The translations under genes were made by a program, and so were the position numbers. Of a DNA stretch of 41,267 nt, positions 25,130 to 31,218 are shown one piece after another (the first letter of the stretch is position 1; each line of letters starts with the position of its first letter). The notes under the pieces were generated by a model that was not told where the DNA came from, ran no database searches, and saw nothing but the letters and a program-made list of their open reading frames with translations. Source of the DNA: a virus; IMG/VR virus record IMGVR_UViG_3300010400_000015, positions 1 to 41,267 of that record. One strand, written 5' to 3'.

Positions 25130-26392
25130 TTAACTTAAAGGTATACAAATTTCCATGCCATATTCGGCCATCAATTTACCACCCCATATACCGTCCCAAA
25201 CAAATCCTTGGAAGTTTGAGCCAGGGCCACGTGAACCTTTGGTTAAACGCATGGACATACCATCTTTTGAACGAGCCACAGAAGTGCTGAATGGATCTTG
25301 ATCCATCAATGGAGGCATCGCTAAATAGAAAGGATCACCAGCTGTTAATAAGCCGCATTGTCTGCTGCCAATAACTTTAACTTTCATACCAGCCTGTACT
25401 TGCTGATTAATGTTAGCGTTATTATCATTTGTAGCGTACAAAGGAGGGAAAATCGGAATAGTTACGCTACTTGATACAGCAGGAGCATTTGCAGTCGCAC
25501 GCATTTGAACTGGGTTACCAGAAACAATTGGCGTATCCCATACCAAATAGCGCATATTTACCGGAAAACCAGCTACGTTATCAACAAAATAGAGCTTGTC
25601 ATTTTCTTTGATACAATCCACATCATTAGCAGAAGTAGTACCGCTACAAACTAAACCAATAATACCGCCGTCAGCTTGAGTCTCAACAGCTGTAATTGTT
25701 AATAGATTGTTAGCGTTTTGCCCTTCAGTACCAGCAAAATGGGTTGCTAAAATATTAGTTTTATACCAATTAGTGTCATAAGAAGGTGTTAATTCCCAAC
25801 TTGCAGCTTCTTTATCATTTCGAGCACCTACAAATTGGTTTAAATCGCTACCGATGATACTTGGAACCATTAAATCAGAAATATAACCTTTTGCTGTACC
25901 TGCAGCCGAACCATAGTTCTCAAATTGAGCTTTCATCTGCATTAATTGCAAGCGAGTTGTAATAGGTGTGCGACCATCACCGAAAAATCTATAAGTATCA
26001 GTTAAAGCATGTCTGGCAAGATTATTGCCAATGACTGAGCCAGCACGGTTAACAGCTGCTTCACCCCAACGAGACATATATTCATTAATATTGTTTTCAA
26101 CTAATTGCTCACTATTAAATGCCAAAGCAATTGAAATTGGTTGGTCAATAGTTAATGTTTCGAATCTTTGTTGAGCGCCCTGGAATTGCGCCTCTAAACT
26201 ATTCGCGTGACTTACTAATGGGGGTTTTTCGATTAAAACACTAGGACCTAAGTTATTTACGATCCCACTCGTAAAATTCTTGTACTTATGATTTAAAGTA
26301 CCAATCCAAGGATTAATTGACATCAGACTACCTAAAAGGGCATTCGAATAGGTAGCCACATTAACTAGGCTATTTGAAGGAACAGCAGACAT
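25130..26392 (-). CDS. Major capsid (coat) protein, P22 gp5-like
   Basis: A 420-residue protein, near the length of P22 coat (430). Recognisable coat-type blocks: the N-terminal arm with NPWIGTLNHKY; QQRFETLTIDQPISIALAFNSEQ, typical of the P-loop region of P22-like coats; an inserted I-domain-like middle (about 200-290); and the C-terminal MSMRLTKGSRGPGSNFQGFVWDGIWG. ATG 26392 follows GAGGTGTAAA and is preferred to an in-frame TTG 12 bases upstream, which overlaps that site. It follows the scaffold gene, and both are downstream of a perfect-consensus promoter, in keeping with the need for many copies. Confidence 0.88.
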   Translation of the reverse strand: MSAVPSNSLVNVATYSNALLGSLMSINPWIGTLNHKYKNFTSGIVNNLGPSVLIEKPPLVSHANSLEAQFQGAQQRFETLTIDQPISIALAFNSEQLVENNINEYMSRWGEAAVNRAGSVIGNNLARHALTDTYRFFGDGRTPITTRLQLMQMKAQFENYGSAAGTAKGYISDLMVPSIIGSDLNQFVGARNDKEAASWELTPSYDTNWYKTNILATHFAGTEGQNANNLLTITAVETQADGGIIGLVCSGTTSANDVDCIKENDKLYFVDNVAGFPVNMRYLVWDTPIVSGNPVQMRATANAPAVSSSVTIPIFPPLYATNDNNANINQQVQAGMKVKVIGSRQCGLLTAGDPFYLAMPPLMDQDPFSTSVARSKDGMSMRLTKGSRGPGSNFQGFVWDGIWGGKLMAEYGMEICIPLS

Positions 26393-26434
26393 TTTACACC
26401 TCAAAATTAAATTAAAGCGTAAAAAGCCTATCTA

Positions 26435-27103
26435 TTAATGTCTAAAGACTTTTGCAAAATCCTCAACACTCAGGGGGCCATTATTTACGCTAGCAACTCC
26501 TGATTTAACTTTGGTATATGGGGCAACAACATCACCGGTATATTCCGTATTTTTATTAGTTGCCAAAGAATCTGACAGCTCTTTTAACTTTTTATTAAAA
26601 GTGCGCCAATCTCTTATATTAGCGTATGACTGTAGTTCAACAGCTTTTTTGCGATCACTCCAGACTTCTTTCAATACATCTGTTGTATTTGGCATCTTAT
26701 CTGCCGCTAATACCACATCTCTGTAAACATCAAAGTCAAAATCTTCCTGCAATTTAACGAAGTCTTTGTCTTCTTGAGCAGCTTTTTCCATCTTGCTCAA
26801 TAAACTCTGCGTTGTCTGCTCATAAGCCTGACGCTGCAATAGCTCATTTTGCTCCCTATTTTTCTGCTCCATTTCTTCCAACATTTTCGCCCTAAATTCA
26901 CCATAAAGTTCATCTTTATTTACAGATGGACTTGCTGGCTGACTTTGTTGCATAGCGTATTCTCGTCGCAATTTTTCTTCTTTTGCGGCAATCTTAGCTG
27001 TCAATAAATCATTCACTTCTTGGTCACTATATAACCTAGGAGCTTGTTTAGGACTAGACGACTCCATAGCTGAAATATCAGCATTCACTAATTCATTATC
27101 CAA
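26435..27103 (-). CDS. Scaffolding protein (222 aa)
   Basis: A strongly helical, highly charged Glu/Lys/Gln-rich protein with coiled coils (AAKEEKLRREYAMQQSQ; EEMEQKNREQNELLQRQ; SKMEKAAQEDKDFVKLQEDFD). It directly precedes the coat gene, as scaffolds do, and ends in a short basic/aromatic tail (EDFAKVFRH), like the C-terminal coat-binding helix-loop-helix of P22 scaffold. It starts at TTG 27103, with TAAGAGGT 8 bases upstream; no ATG is in a better position. P22 scaffold is 303 residues, so this is a short one. Confidence 0.8.
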   Translation of the reverse strand: MDNELVNADISAMESSSPKQAPRLYSDQEVNDLLTAKIAAKEEKLRREYAMQQSQPASPSVNKDELYGEFRAKMLEEMEQKNREQNELLQRQAYEQTTQSLLSKMEKAAQEDKDFVKLQEDFDFDVYRDVVLAADKMPNTTDVLKEVWSDRKKAVELQSYANIRDWRTFNKKLKELSDSLATNKNTEYTGDVVAPYTKVKSGVASVNNGPLSVEDFAKVFRH

Positions 27104-27124
27104 AATAAAACCTCTTATTGACTA

Positions 27125-27177
27125 TTAACCCCGTCACGGCAACCCTGCTACGTGCAGCACGCCTATCTTTAACCCCG
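27125..27177 (-). repeat. Duplicated TTAACCCCG and hairpin-forming segment in the late leader
   Basis: TTAACCCCG occurs at 27125-27133 and again at 27169-27177. Between them lies CGTGCTGCACG-like self-complementary sequence (around 27150-27165). All lie within the ~120-base leader of the late transcript, so the RNA may fold, perhaps to affect stability or translation of the scaffold gene. Function unknown. Confidence 0.5.
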
Positions 27178-27228
27178 ATAAGTGGGCAAACCTGTATTTT
27201 TTATAGCTCAACAGCATTGCATACATAA

Positions 27229-27256
27229 ATTATACTACATATTTTTATTATGTCAA
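27229..27256 (-). promoter_or_regulatory. Leftward late promoter, perfect consensus (TTGACA - 16 - TATAAT)
   Basis: On the minus strand TTGACA (27256-27251), 16 bases, TATAAT (27234-27229). Both hexamers match the sigma70 consensus exactly. The transcript has a leader of about 120 bases to the scaffold TTG at 27103. A dyad GTATGAATTTATAC lies 6 bases upstream of the -35 box. Confidence 0.85.
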
Positions 27257-27262
27257 TAATTT

Positions 27263-27276
27263 GTATGAATTTATAC
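27263..27276. promoter_or_regulatory. Late-regulator dyad GTATGAATTTATAC (candidate site, copy 1)
   Basis: GTATGAATTTATAC is one base away from the perfect palindrome GTATAAATTTATAC at 36437-36450. Each lies 4-6 bases upstream of the -35 box of a leftward late promoter. A related half-site, TGTATAA, is at 27292-27298. Probably the binding site of a regulator common to both late operons. Confidence 0.55.
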
Positions 27277-27340
27277 ATGAAGGCAATTATCTGTATAAGA
27301 AAGTTGATTTCATATAACCGGCTTCGGTAAAACGTTCGCA

Positions 27341-27350
27341 ATTCGCGAAT
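27341..27350. repeat. 10-bp palindrome ATTCGCGAAT
   Basis: A perfect GC-centred palindrome in an AT-rich control region, about 95 bases upstream of the accessory promoter. It could be a dimeric regulator site; no partner is identified. Confidence 0.4.
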
Positions 27351-27394
27351 CACGAATAGATATAGATATGGAAGTCATGCGCGTGGGAAATCCC

Positions 27395-27423
27395 GAAATC
27401 TTACGAAATTATGAAATCTTACG
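27395..27423 (+). repeat. Two direct repeats GAAATCTTACG, 18-base period
   Basis: GAAATCTTACG at 27395-27405 and 27413-27423. The second ends 20 bases upstream of the -35 box of the accessory promoter. Tandem 18-base spacing is not one helical turn, but is close to two. They may be binding sites (operators or iterons), for example for the adjacent HTH protein. Confidence 0.5.
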
Positions 27424-27443
27424 GAATATTCATCACAAAACAA

Positions 27444-27472
27444 TAGACAACCACACGAAACCATGCTATTAT
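27444..27472 (+). promoter_or_regulatory. Rightward accessory promoter (TAGACA - 17 - TATTAT)
   Basis: TAGACA (27444-27449), 17-base spacer, TATTAT (27467-27472), with the ATG of the HTH gene 38 bases further. It should drive the HTH, the zinc-knuckle protein, the tRNA and probably the genes to 30130. Confidence 0.65.
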
Positions 27473-27510
27473 CTGCGTATGTATATGAATCTAGTTAAAA
27501 GCAAACGAAT

Positions 27511-27723
27511 ATGAATGAAGATTATTATGATGCGTTACCTAACTCCAAGCTGTTATCTATAAAAGAGGCTGCAGAATTTTTAGACGTAACTCCTAGCGCC
27601 CTACAAGCATGGCGTACATGCGGACGATATGATTTGCCTTATATAAAAGTAGGGAGAAAAGTTAGATATCGGTTAGAGGAGCTAAGGCTGTTTCTAGAAA
27701 ATAGAAAAAGATTGCATACATAG
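27511..27723 (+). CDS. Excisionase/MerR-type helix-turn-helix protein (HTH_17)
   Basis: A 70-residue protein with the HTH_17 pattern: LLSIKEAAEFLDVTPSALQAWRTCG (HTH, about 13-37) then the wing LPYIKVGRKVRYRLEELRLFLENR (43-66). Such domains occur in excisionases and in small activators or repressors. No integrase or att-like repeat is seen, so a transcription factor role is likelier; its gene is next to promoters with the late dyad and GAAATCTTACG repeats, so it may regulate one of them. It starts at ATG 27511, which lacks a strong ribosome site (AAGCAAACGA). Confidence 0.8.
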   Translation: MNEDYYDALPNSKLLSIKEAAEFLDVTPSALQAWRTCGRYDLPYIKVGRKVRYRLEELRLFLENRKRLHT

Positions 27724-27735
27724 TGAGGATATATA

Positions 27736-27966
27736 GTGGGCGAAAGTATAAGCTCGGCAGAATTTGGTCGCTGGATTAGATGTGGTGTTTGTTTAAATGA
27801 AAGAAATGCTCTTGAACAAACAGTATTTTGCTTAGAAGGCGATAAAGAAACCATGAAGATATGCATGCAATGCATTATTGATACGATTAAATGGATTTAT
27901 GATAAAAGAAAAGATGAATCTTTAAGAAGGAAGAATTGGTGGAGATCGCTTTTTTCTGGCCTATAG
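27736..27966 (+). CDS. 76-residue zinc-knuckle-like protein whose stop codon lies inside the tRNA gene
   Basis: Starts at GTG 27736 after GTGAGGATATATA. Cysteines are arranged as CGVCLNE ... CLEGD ... CMQC, which could bind zinc, followed by a basic, Trp-rich C-terminus (KDESLRRKNWWRSLFSGL). No family recognised. Its last codons (TCTGGCCTATAG) overlap the first 10 bases of the tRNA gene, so translation of its end and tRNA maturation compete for the same RNA bases. Confidence 0.65.
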   Translation: MGESISSAEFGRWIRCGVCLNERNALEQTVFCLEGDKETMKICMQCIIDTIKWIYDKRKDESLRRKNWWRSLFSGL

Positions 27967-28032
27967 CTCAGTGGTTAGAGCAGAGAACTCATAATTCTAC
28001 GGTCGCAGGTTCAAGTCCTGTTAGGCCAACCA
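27957..28032 (+). tRNA. tRNA with CAU anticodon, most likely tRNA-Ile2 (CAU, lysidine-modified)
   Basis: A full cloverleaf is visible: acceptor stem TGGCCTA/TAGGCCA fully paired, D-arm GCTC...GAGC, anticodon loop CTCATAA, variable CGGTC, T-arm GCAGG-TTCAAGT-CCTGT, encoded CCA. The anticodon is CAU. The acceptor T1-A72 pair excludes initiator tRNA. The D-arm, GTCGC and TTCAAGTCC follow bacterial tRNA-Ile2 more than elongator tRNA-Met, so it probably reads AUA after lysidine modification by the host enzyme. Only the 27-43 pair of the anticodon stem is mismatched. AUA is common in this genome, which gives it a use. Confidence 0.93.
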
Positions 28033-28066
28033 GATATAAAGAAACGGACTGCCCTGTGCATCGCTG

Positions 28067-28132
28067 GTTTGTTATTTGGAGTTAGATAACAAACTGCCCA
28101 CTTTGCCGCTAGTGGTAAAAGAAGCGGTTTTT
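28067..28132 (+). terminator. Two hairpins after the tRNA, the second with a T-run (candidate processing/terminator region)
   Basis: Hairpin 1: GTTTGTTAT (28067-28075) with ATAACAAAC (28086-28094), 9 bp, 10-base loop that contains ATTTGGAGT. Hairpin 2: CCGCT (28106-28110) with AGCGG (28123-28127), 5 bp, 12-base loop, followed by five T's. A weak factor-independent terminator is possible; alternatively this is the tRNA 3' trailer. No gene lies in 28033-28146. Confidence 0.4.
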
Positions 28133-28146
28133 AATTTGGAGTGATG

Positions 28147-28626
28147 ATGGGCTATACGCAAGGTTTAATTATGGGAATGCTTCTAAATAAGCCGATAATT
28201 GAAATGGGTGCTGGCAAAGGTTATTGGGCCTCTCTTTTAAATGAATATGGCGTCAAAATAGAATGTTTTGATAAATATGTGGTAGCTAAAAATAAATCTA
28301 CTGATCAACAAGAAGCCTTTTACAAAATAAAAGTTGGCTCTTATGAAAAATTGAAGAAAAACAAATATGAATATTATGCTTTACTGTTATGTTGGCCACC
28401 TTATGGTGAGCCGTTTGCTTTTAATTGCCTACGTACTTATCAAGGCGATACTGTAATTTATATAGGAGAAGATGCAGGAGGGTGTACAGGATGTAATAAA
28501 TTCCATGATGAGTTAGATAAGTGGTGGGAATTAGTGGAAACTGTTTCCATTCCTTGTTATACAGGCATCTATGATCAGCTTTATATATACAAAAGAAAAC
28601 AAGTGGTATTTGCTATTAAGGATTGA
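28147..28626 (+). CDS. Methyltransferase-like protein (Rossmann fold), unusual WPPYG family
   Basis: A 159-residue protein. Residues 17-28 read IIEMGAGKGYWA, a class I SAM-binding motif I; the acidic end of strand 2 is CFDKY (40-44). A motif-IV-like CWPPYGEPFAFNCLRTYQGDTVIYIGEDAGGCTG follows in pieces (81-115): WPPY stands where N/D-PP-Y is usual, and the Gly-rich GEDAGGCTG is a hallmark I associate with a widespread, uncharacterised set of methyltransferase-like proteins. It is shorter than most full methyltransferases, so the target is unknown. ATG 28147 is chosen as the start, 5 bases after GGAG; GTG 28141 and ATG 28144 are also in frame. Confidence 0.65.
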   Translation: MGYTQGLIMGMLLNKPIIEMGAGKGYWASLLNEYGVKIECFDKYVVAKNKSTDQQEAFYKIKVGSYEKLKKNKYEYYALLLCWPPYGEPFAFNCLRTYQGDTVIYIGEDAGGCTGCNKFHDELDKWWELVETVSIPCYTGIYDQLYIYKRKQVVFAIKD

Positions 28627-28629
28627 TAG

Positions 28630-28800
28630 ATGAATGAAAAATGTTGCAATCTAGAAAACTTTGAACCGAACGGTGTTGTTACCGATTGTTGCCCTGCTAT
28701 CTTAGAAGGGTATTGCAAAGTTTGCGGTAAAAGTATGGGTGTATTTGAAGATATGATTTGTGAAGTATCATTTACAAGTATGGAGATAAAACTTAAATGA
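28630..28800 (+). CDS. 56-residue Cys-rich protein, zinc ribbon-like
   Basis: It starts at ATG 28630, 3 bases after the methyltransferase-like stop, and ends overlapping the next gene as ATGA. Cysteines are at CC (5-6), CC (20-21), CKVC (29, 32) and 44, so it could bind zinc through CC...CxxC. Nothing further recognised. Short but with coupled ends on both sides. Confidence 0.62.
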   Translation: MNEKCCNLENFEPNGVVTDCCPAILEGYCKVCGKSMGVFEDMICEVSFTSMEIKLK

Positions 28801-29249
28801 AAAAGATAATTAAAAATAATGATGACGCTATCATCTATATCTATGATGGCGAGAATGCTTCTTTAAGTAACGTTTTAGAACATTGCGCCATTAATAACAT
28901 CTCCTTAAAAGGCGCCAATCTAAAAGATGCTGATTTAAGAGGCGCTAAGCTTGATGGTTTAGACTTGCAGAATGCCAATCTAATTGGCGCTAAATTTCAT
29001 GATGCTAGTTGTTATGGCGTTAACTTTAAAAGTGCTGTGTTAAGGACTGCTTCATTTATGCGAGCTGATTTAAGATGTGCTGATTTTACAGGCGCTGATA
29101 CACGATTCTGCAATATGACATATAGCAGGAAAGATGGCGCGATATTCCAAGGCGCGGTTTCATTCTTTAGAAAAGGAATGCCTCAAAGCTTTATATGCGC
29201 TGATGGCGAGGTAATGACGTTAGATATAATAAGAATGGATGGAGTTTAA
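28797..29249 (+). CDS. Pentapeptide-repeat protein
   Basis: A 150-residue protein with a continuous run of A(D/N)LxX pentapeptide repeats at about residues 34-108, for example LKGANLKDADLRGAKLDG, LQNANLIGAK and MRADLRCADFTGAD. These form a right-handed quadrilateral beta-helix; known members include DNA-gyrase protectors that mimic DNA (Qnr, MfpA) and many of unknown role. The N-terminal ~30 residues and the C-terminal Gln/Phe-containing tail are not repeats. In a phage it could protect gyrase from, or present it to, inhibitors, but that is conjecture. It overlaps its neighbour upstream by ATGA. Confidence 0.85.
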   Translation: MKKIIKNNDDAIIYIYDGENASLSNVLEHCAINNISLKGANLKDADLRGAKLDGLDLQNANLIGAKFHDASCYGVNFKSAVLRTASFMRADLRCADFTGADTRFCNMTYSRKDGAIFQGAVSFFRKGMPQSFICADGEVMTLDIIRMDGV

Positions 29250-29250
29250 T

Positions 29251-29433
29251 ATGGGTGGTTATATAGTTGTAATCGCAATAGCTGCCACAGTAGGGCTTAT
29301 TATTGCCACAGCAACCAGCCTGAGGCAAGCTGAAATTGCTCATAATTATGTCGAAGCCAATCAATGCCATCTAATTAAATCAGGTAAGATATATTTATGT
29401 CCTAATGGTGAAGCTGTATTTTACGGAGGTTAA
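29251..29433 (+). CDS. 60-residue single-span membrane protein
   Basis: ATG 29251 follows GGAGTTTAAT inside the end of the pentapeptide-repeat gene (an upstream ATG at 29239 overlaps that site). Residues 4-24 (YIVVIAIAATVGLIIATATSL) form one membrane helix; the remainder is small and soluble with two Cys (QCHLIKSGKIYLCPNG). The paired cysteines suggest an outside-facing disulphide. Function unknown. Confidence 0.68.
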   Translation: MGGYIVVIAIAATVGLIIATATSLRQAEIAHNYVEANQCHLIKSGKIYLCPNGEAVFYGG

Positions 29434-29436
29434 TTA

Positions 29437-29769
29437 ATGAGCGCATGGCAAGTTTATTGGGTATTTGGTGTTTTAGCTAATTTAGGTTATATATTTTTAG
29501 TTATGCTTATATTTTGCACAATTTACGGTTTTTGCTCAACAAAAAAATGTGCGGAAAATGGGTGTGATGCAGAATGCCGAGGCCATAATGGGCTGATTAT
29601 AGCATTTGCGTTTTCAATAATATCTATATTAGGTATGATTTTCTCACCATCGAAAGACTTATTAACCAAAATGTATATAATTCCGTATGTAACACAAAAT
29701 AAAGATATCAAAGAATTGCCCATTAATTTAGCAAAATATATCAATAAAGAGTTGGCGAAAGATGAGTAA
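29437..29769 (+). CDS. 110-residue two-span membrane protein with a Cys-rich loop
   Basis: ATG 29437 has an excellent GGAGGTTAATTA site. Hydrophobic segments at about residues 5-30 and 50-70 flank a loop CSTKKCAENGCDAEC with four cysteines, likely to hold a metal or disulphides. The C-terminus is charged and cytoplasmic or periplasmic. Together with its neighbour upstream it forms a small membrane module. Function unknown. Confidence 0.72.
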   Translation: MSAWQVYWVFGVLANLGYIFLVMLIFCTIYGFCSTKKCAENGCDAECRGHNGLIIAFAFSIISILGMIFSPSKDLLTKMYIIPYVTQNKDIKELPINLAKYINKELAKDE

Positions 29770-30130
29770 AGAAAAACCACAAAAAATACCCTATATAGAA
29801 GGGTTGCCAGCCATTGGGCTTAGGATGTTGGAAATGGAAGGGCTTTCAGTAAAAGAGTGCGTAGAAAATGGTTTTTTAATTCAAGTAAGCTGGAAAGAGT
29901 TTAATAAGAGGCGTTGGATTGTAGAGGGTTATAAGCAGCTTAAAGAAAAATGGCTCGAAGAAAATAAAGATTTACCGTTTATCGCTCTTTGGTGTGATGA
30001 AAAATTCCAGGAAGATTTTCGAGCCGTGAGAGAGCTGGCCGACACTATGGATTTTCCAGATTATAACATTCAAGAACATTGTCAAAATCTTGAAGAGCAG
30101 CTGCAACTGTTTCCCCTTCACCAGAAATAA
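29762..30130 (+). CDS. 122-residue hypothetical protein, last gene of the accessory operon
   Basis: It starts 8 bases inside the previous gene (ATG 29762, after GGCGAAAG). The protein is soluble and helical, with SWKEFNKRRWIVEGYKQLKEKWLEEN and an acidic C-terminus. Its last 86 bases are antisense to the convergent gene 30045-30245. No family recognised. Confidence 0.68.
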   Translation: MSKEKPQKIPYIEGLPAIGLRMLEMEGLSVKECVENGFLIQVSWKEFNKRRWIVEGYKQLKEKWLEENKDLPFIALWCDEKFQEDFRAVRELADTMDFPDYNIQEHCQNLEEQLQLFPLHQK

Positions 30131-30245
30131 ATGGATTTTCAGTATCATAAACATAACACATTGGCCATATCCCAGCTTCGGGAAGGACGTATGTATCCCT
30201 AAAAATGTTTAAGATGCGATTGTTGCGTTTAACTTGCCATTCCAT
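30045..30245 (-). CDS. 66-residue hypothetical protein, end of the terminase-portal operon
   Basis: Starts at ATG 30245 with a strong AAAGGAGGGGCTA site; longer in-frame starts would include that site. The product is a small, mixed protein, EWQVKRNNRILNIFRDTYVLPE... ENPFISGEGETVAAALQDFDN, resembling short phage proteins with an alpha-beta fold, but no family is recognised. It is the last gene of the leftward late-1 operon and its 3' end overlaps the gene at 29762-30130 on the other strand by 86 bases. Confidence 0.7.
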   Translation of the reverse strand: MEWQVKRNNRILNIFRDTYVLPEAGIWPMCYVYDTENPFISGEGETVAAALQDFDNVLECYNLENP

Positions 30246-30429
30246 TAGCCCCTCCTTTTTTAAGCATTCTTTTATACAGCTCAATTACACTTGCTCTTTT
30301 TTCTTCTGCATCGGGAGGTTCGGGAGCATGAATATCATCCATGACAATCCATCGGCCATCTCTGAGCCATTTAGAATCAAAATCTAAAGTTACCGCCAAA
30401 TCATTTTCACCTGCGCGACAAATGCACAT
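30229..30429 (-). CDS. 66-residue hypothetical protein
   Basis: ATG 30429 lies in the end of the upstream gene (overlap 23 bases), and its end overlaps the start of the next gene. The N-terminus CICRAG and the internal LDFDSKWLRDGRWIVMDDIHAPEPPD suggest a compact soluble protein; the C-terminal helix is basic. No family recognised. Confidence 0.6.
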   Translation of the reverse strand: MCICRAGENDLAVTLDFDSKWLRDGRWIVMDDIHAPEPPDAEEKRASVIELYKRMLKKGGANGMAS

Positions 30430-30712
30430 TATTATTTCCCTCTAAACCATTCCGCTCCGCTTCTTGACTTATAGTAGCTAAATATTCGTTTATACTTTCA
30501 ACTTCTTCTTTTAATGATTCAAGCTCTACCTTATTAATCAATTTAATTAAATTAGAGATTTCCATCTTTAATCCGCTTAATTGAGTTAAATTCCAAGCAC
30601 CATTCTCGGTTGCCTGCCTATGCATACGTTTAACATATTTTAATAACAGTTGTATTGCAATACTGTTAAATATCAAAACAAATAAACAAAGAATAATTAT
30701 TATATTTTGCAT
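30407..30712 (-). CDS. 101-residue protein with N-terminal membrane anchor and coiled coil
   Basis: Starts at ATG 30712, two bases after the DUF6496-like stop. Residues 2-24 (QNIIIILCLFVLIFNSIAIQLLL) form one membrane helix or signal anchor; residues about 45-85 form a charged coiled coil (MEISNLIKLINKVELESLKEEVESINEYL). Such an anchor plus coil resembles an Rz-type spanin or a membrane adaptor, but it lies away from the endolysin, so a role is not assigned. Confidence 0.65.
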   Translation of the reverse strand: MQNIIIILCLFVLIFNSIAIQLLLKYVKRMHRQATENGAWNLTQLSGLKMEISNLIKLINKVELESLKEEVESINEYLATISQEAERNGLEGNNNVHLSRR

Positions 30713-30714
30713 TA

Positions 30715-30849
30715 TTATTTCTTCTTCTTACTCTTCCCAGCCTTACTCATAGCAATAGCAACAGCTTGGTTTTGTGGTTTACCGGCAGCCATTTCAGTTT
30801 TGATATTATCACTGATTACTTTCTTCGATTTGCCTTTCTTTAATGGCAT
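30715..30849 (-). CDS. 44-residue basic protein, DUF6496-like
   Basis: [20 protein letters not shown] and then [24 protein letters not shown]: a short Lys-rich protein of a type found near the terminase and portal genes of many phages (DUF6496, as I recall it). ATG 30849 has GGAGGACAGAA, an ideal ribosome site. It is likely a small DNA- or RNA-binding protein; function not established. Confidence 0.75.
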   Translation of the reverse strand: MPLKKGKSKKVISDNIKTEMAAGKPQNQAVAIAMSKAGKSKKKK

Positions 30850-31004
30850 TTCTGTCCTCCTGTTTTTTCACAAAACAACCTGTATTTTATATTAGCTTCG
30901 CAAGCTGCCTTATATAAATCTGCTGCATAATCTACTGCCATTCTTTTTAGAAGCTCATCTATAGCTTTGCGCGATGATTCATAAATAACTGCGTTGCTAA
31001 ACAT
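30840..31004 (-). CDS. 54-residue hypothetical protein
   Basis: It starts at ATG 31004, one base after the stop of the gene upstream, and overlaps the next start by 10 bases. The product [22 protein letters not shown]...[24 protein letters not shown] is helical with three Cys. No family recognised; the junctions fit a compact operon. Confidence 0.6.
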   Translation of the reverse strand: MFSNAVIYESSRKAIDELLKRMAVDYAADLYKAACEANIKYRLFCEKTGGQKCH

Positions 31005-31005
31005 A

Positions 31006-31218
31006 CTATTTCTTCTTCTTGCCCAGCACTTTATTCGCCTTAGCGTCAATCTTGGCTTTAGAAGAAGCTGATAGCTTTCCTTCATCTTCCATCTGCGATG
31101 CCCTGGCTTTGGCATTAGCTGCGTGAAATTTATCAGGCATCGGGTACTTTTTTTCGCCTGCCAACCCAAATTCGCTTTTAGGAATTTTCTTGCGTTGTTT
31201 CGTCGTTAATTTGGACAT
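31006..31218 (-). CDS. 70-residue basic protein, DUF6582-like (phage LTTKQRKKIP type)
   Basis: MSKLTTKQRKKIPKSEFGLA, then YPMPDKFHAANAKARASQMEDEGKLSASSKAKIDAKANKVLGKKKK. This is a recurrent phage protein type located near head genes; the family label DUF6582 is from memory and unverified. It is Lys/Ala-rich and helical, probably nucleic-acid binding. ATG 31218 follows AGGAGTTAGAAA within the upstream gene (41-base overlap). Confidence 0.72.
   Translation of the reverse strand: MSKLTTKQRKKIPKSEFGLAGEKKYPMPDKFHAANAKARASQMEDEGKLSASSKAKIDAKANKVLGKKKK

Larger units (their letters stand above)
27104..27510. other. Non-coding divergent control region between the late and accessory operons
   Basis: This 407-base gap has no credible gene. 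From left to right it contains: a 5' leader with two TTAACCCCG repeats, the perfect-consensus leftward late promoter, a 14-bp dyad, a TGTATAA half-site (27292-27298), the palindrome ATTCGCGAAT, two GAAATCTTACG repeats, and the rightward accessory promoter, each listed separately. Confidence 0.75.

Noticed and set aside
28106-28132. Strong intrinsic terminator after the tRNA
   Set aside because: Stem is only 5 bp with a 12-base loop and five T's; listed as a weak candidate only.
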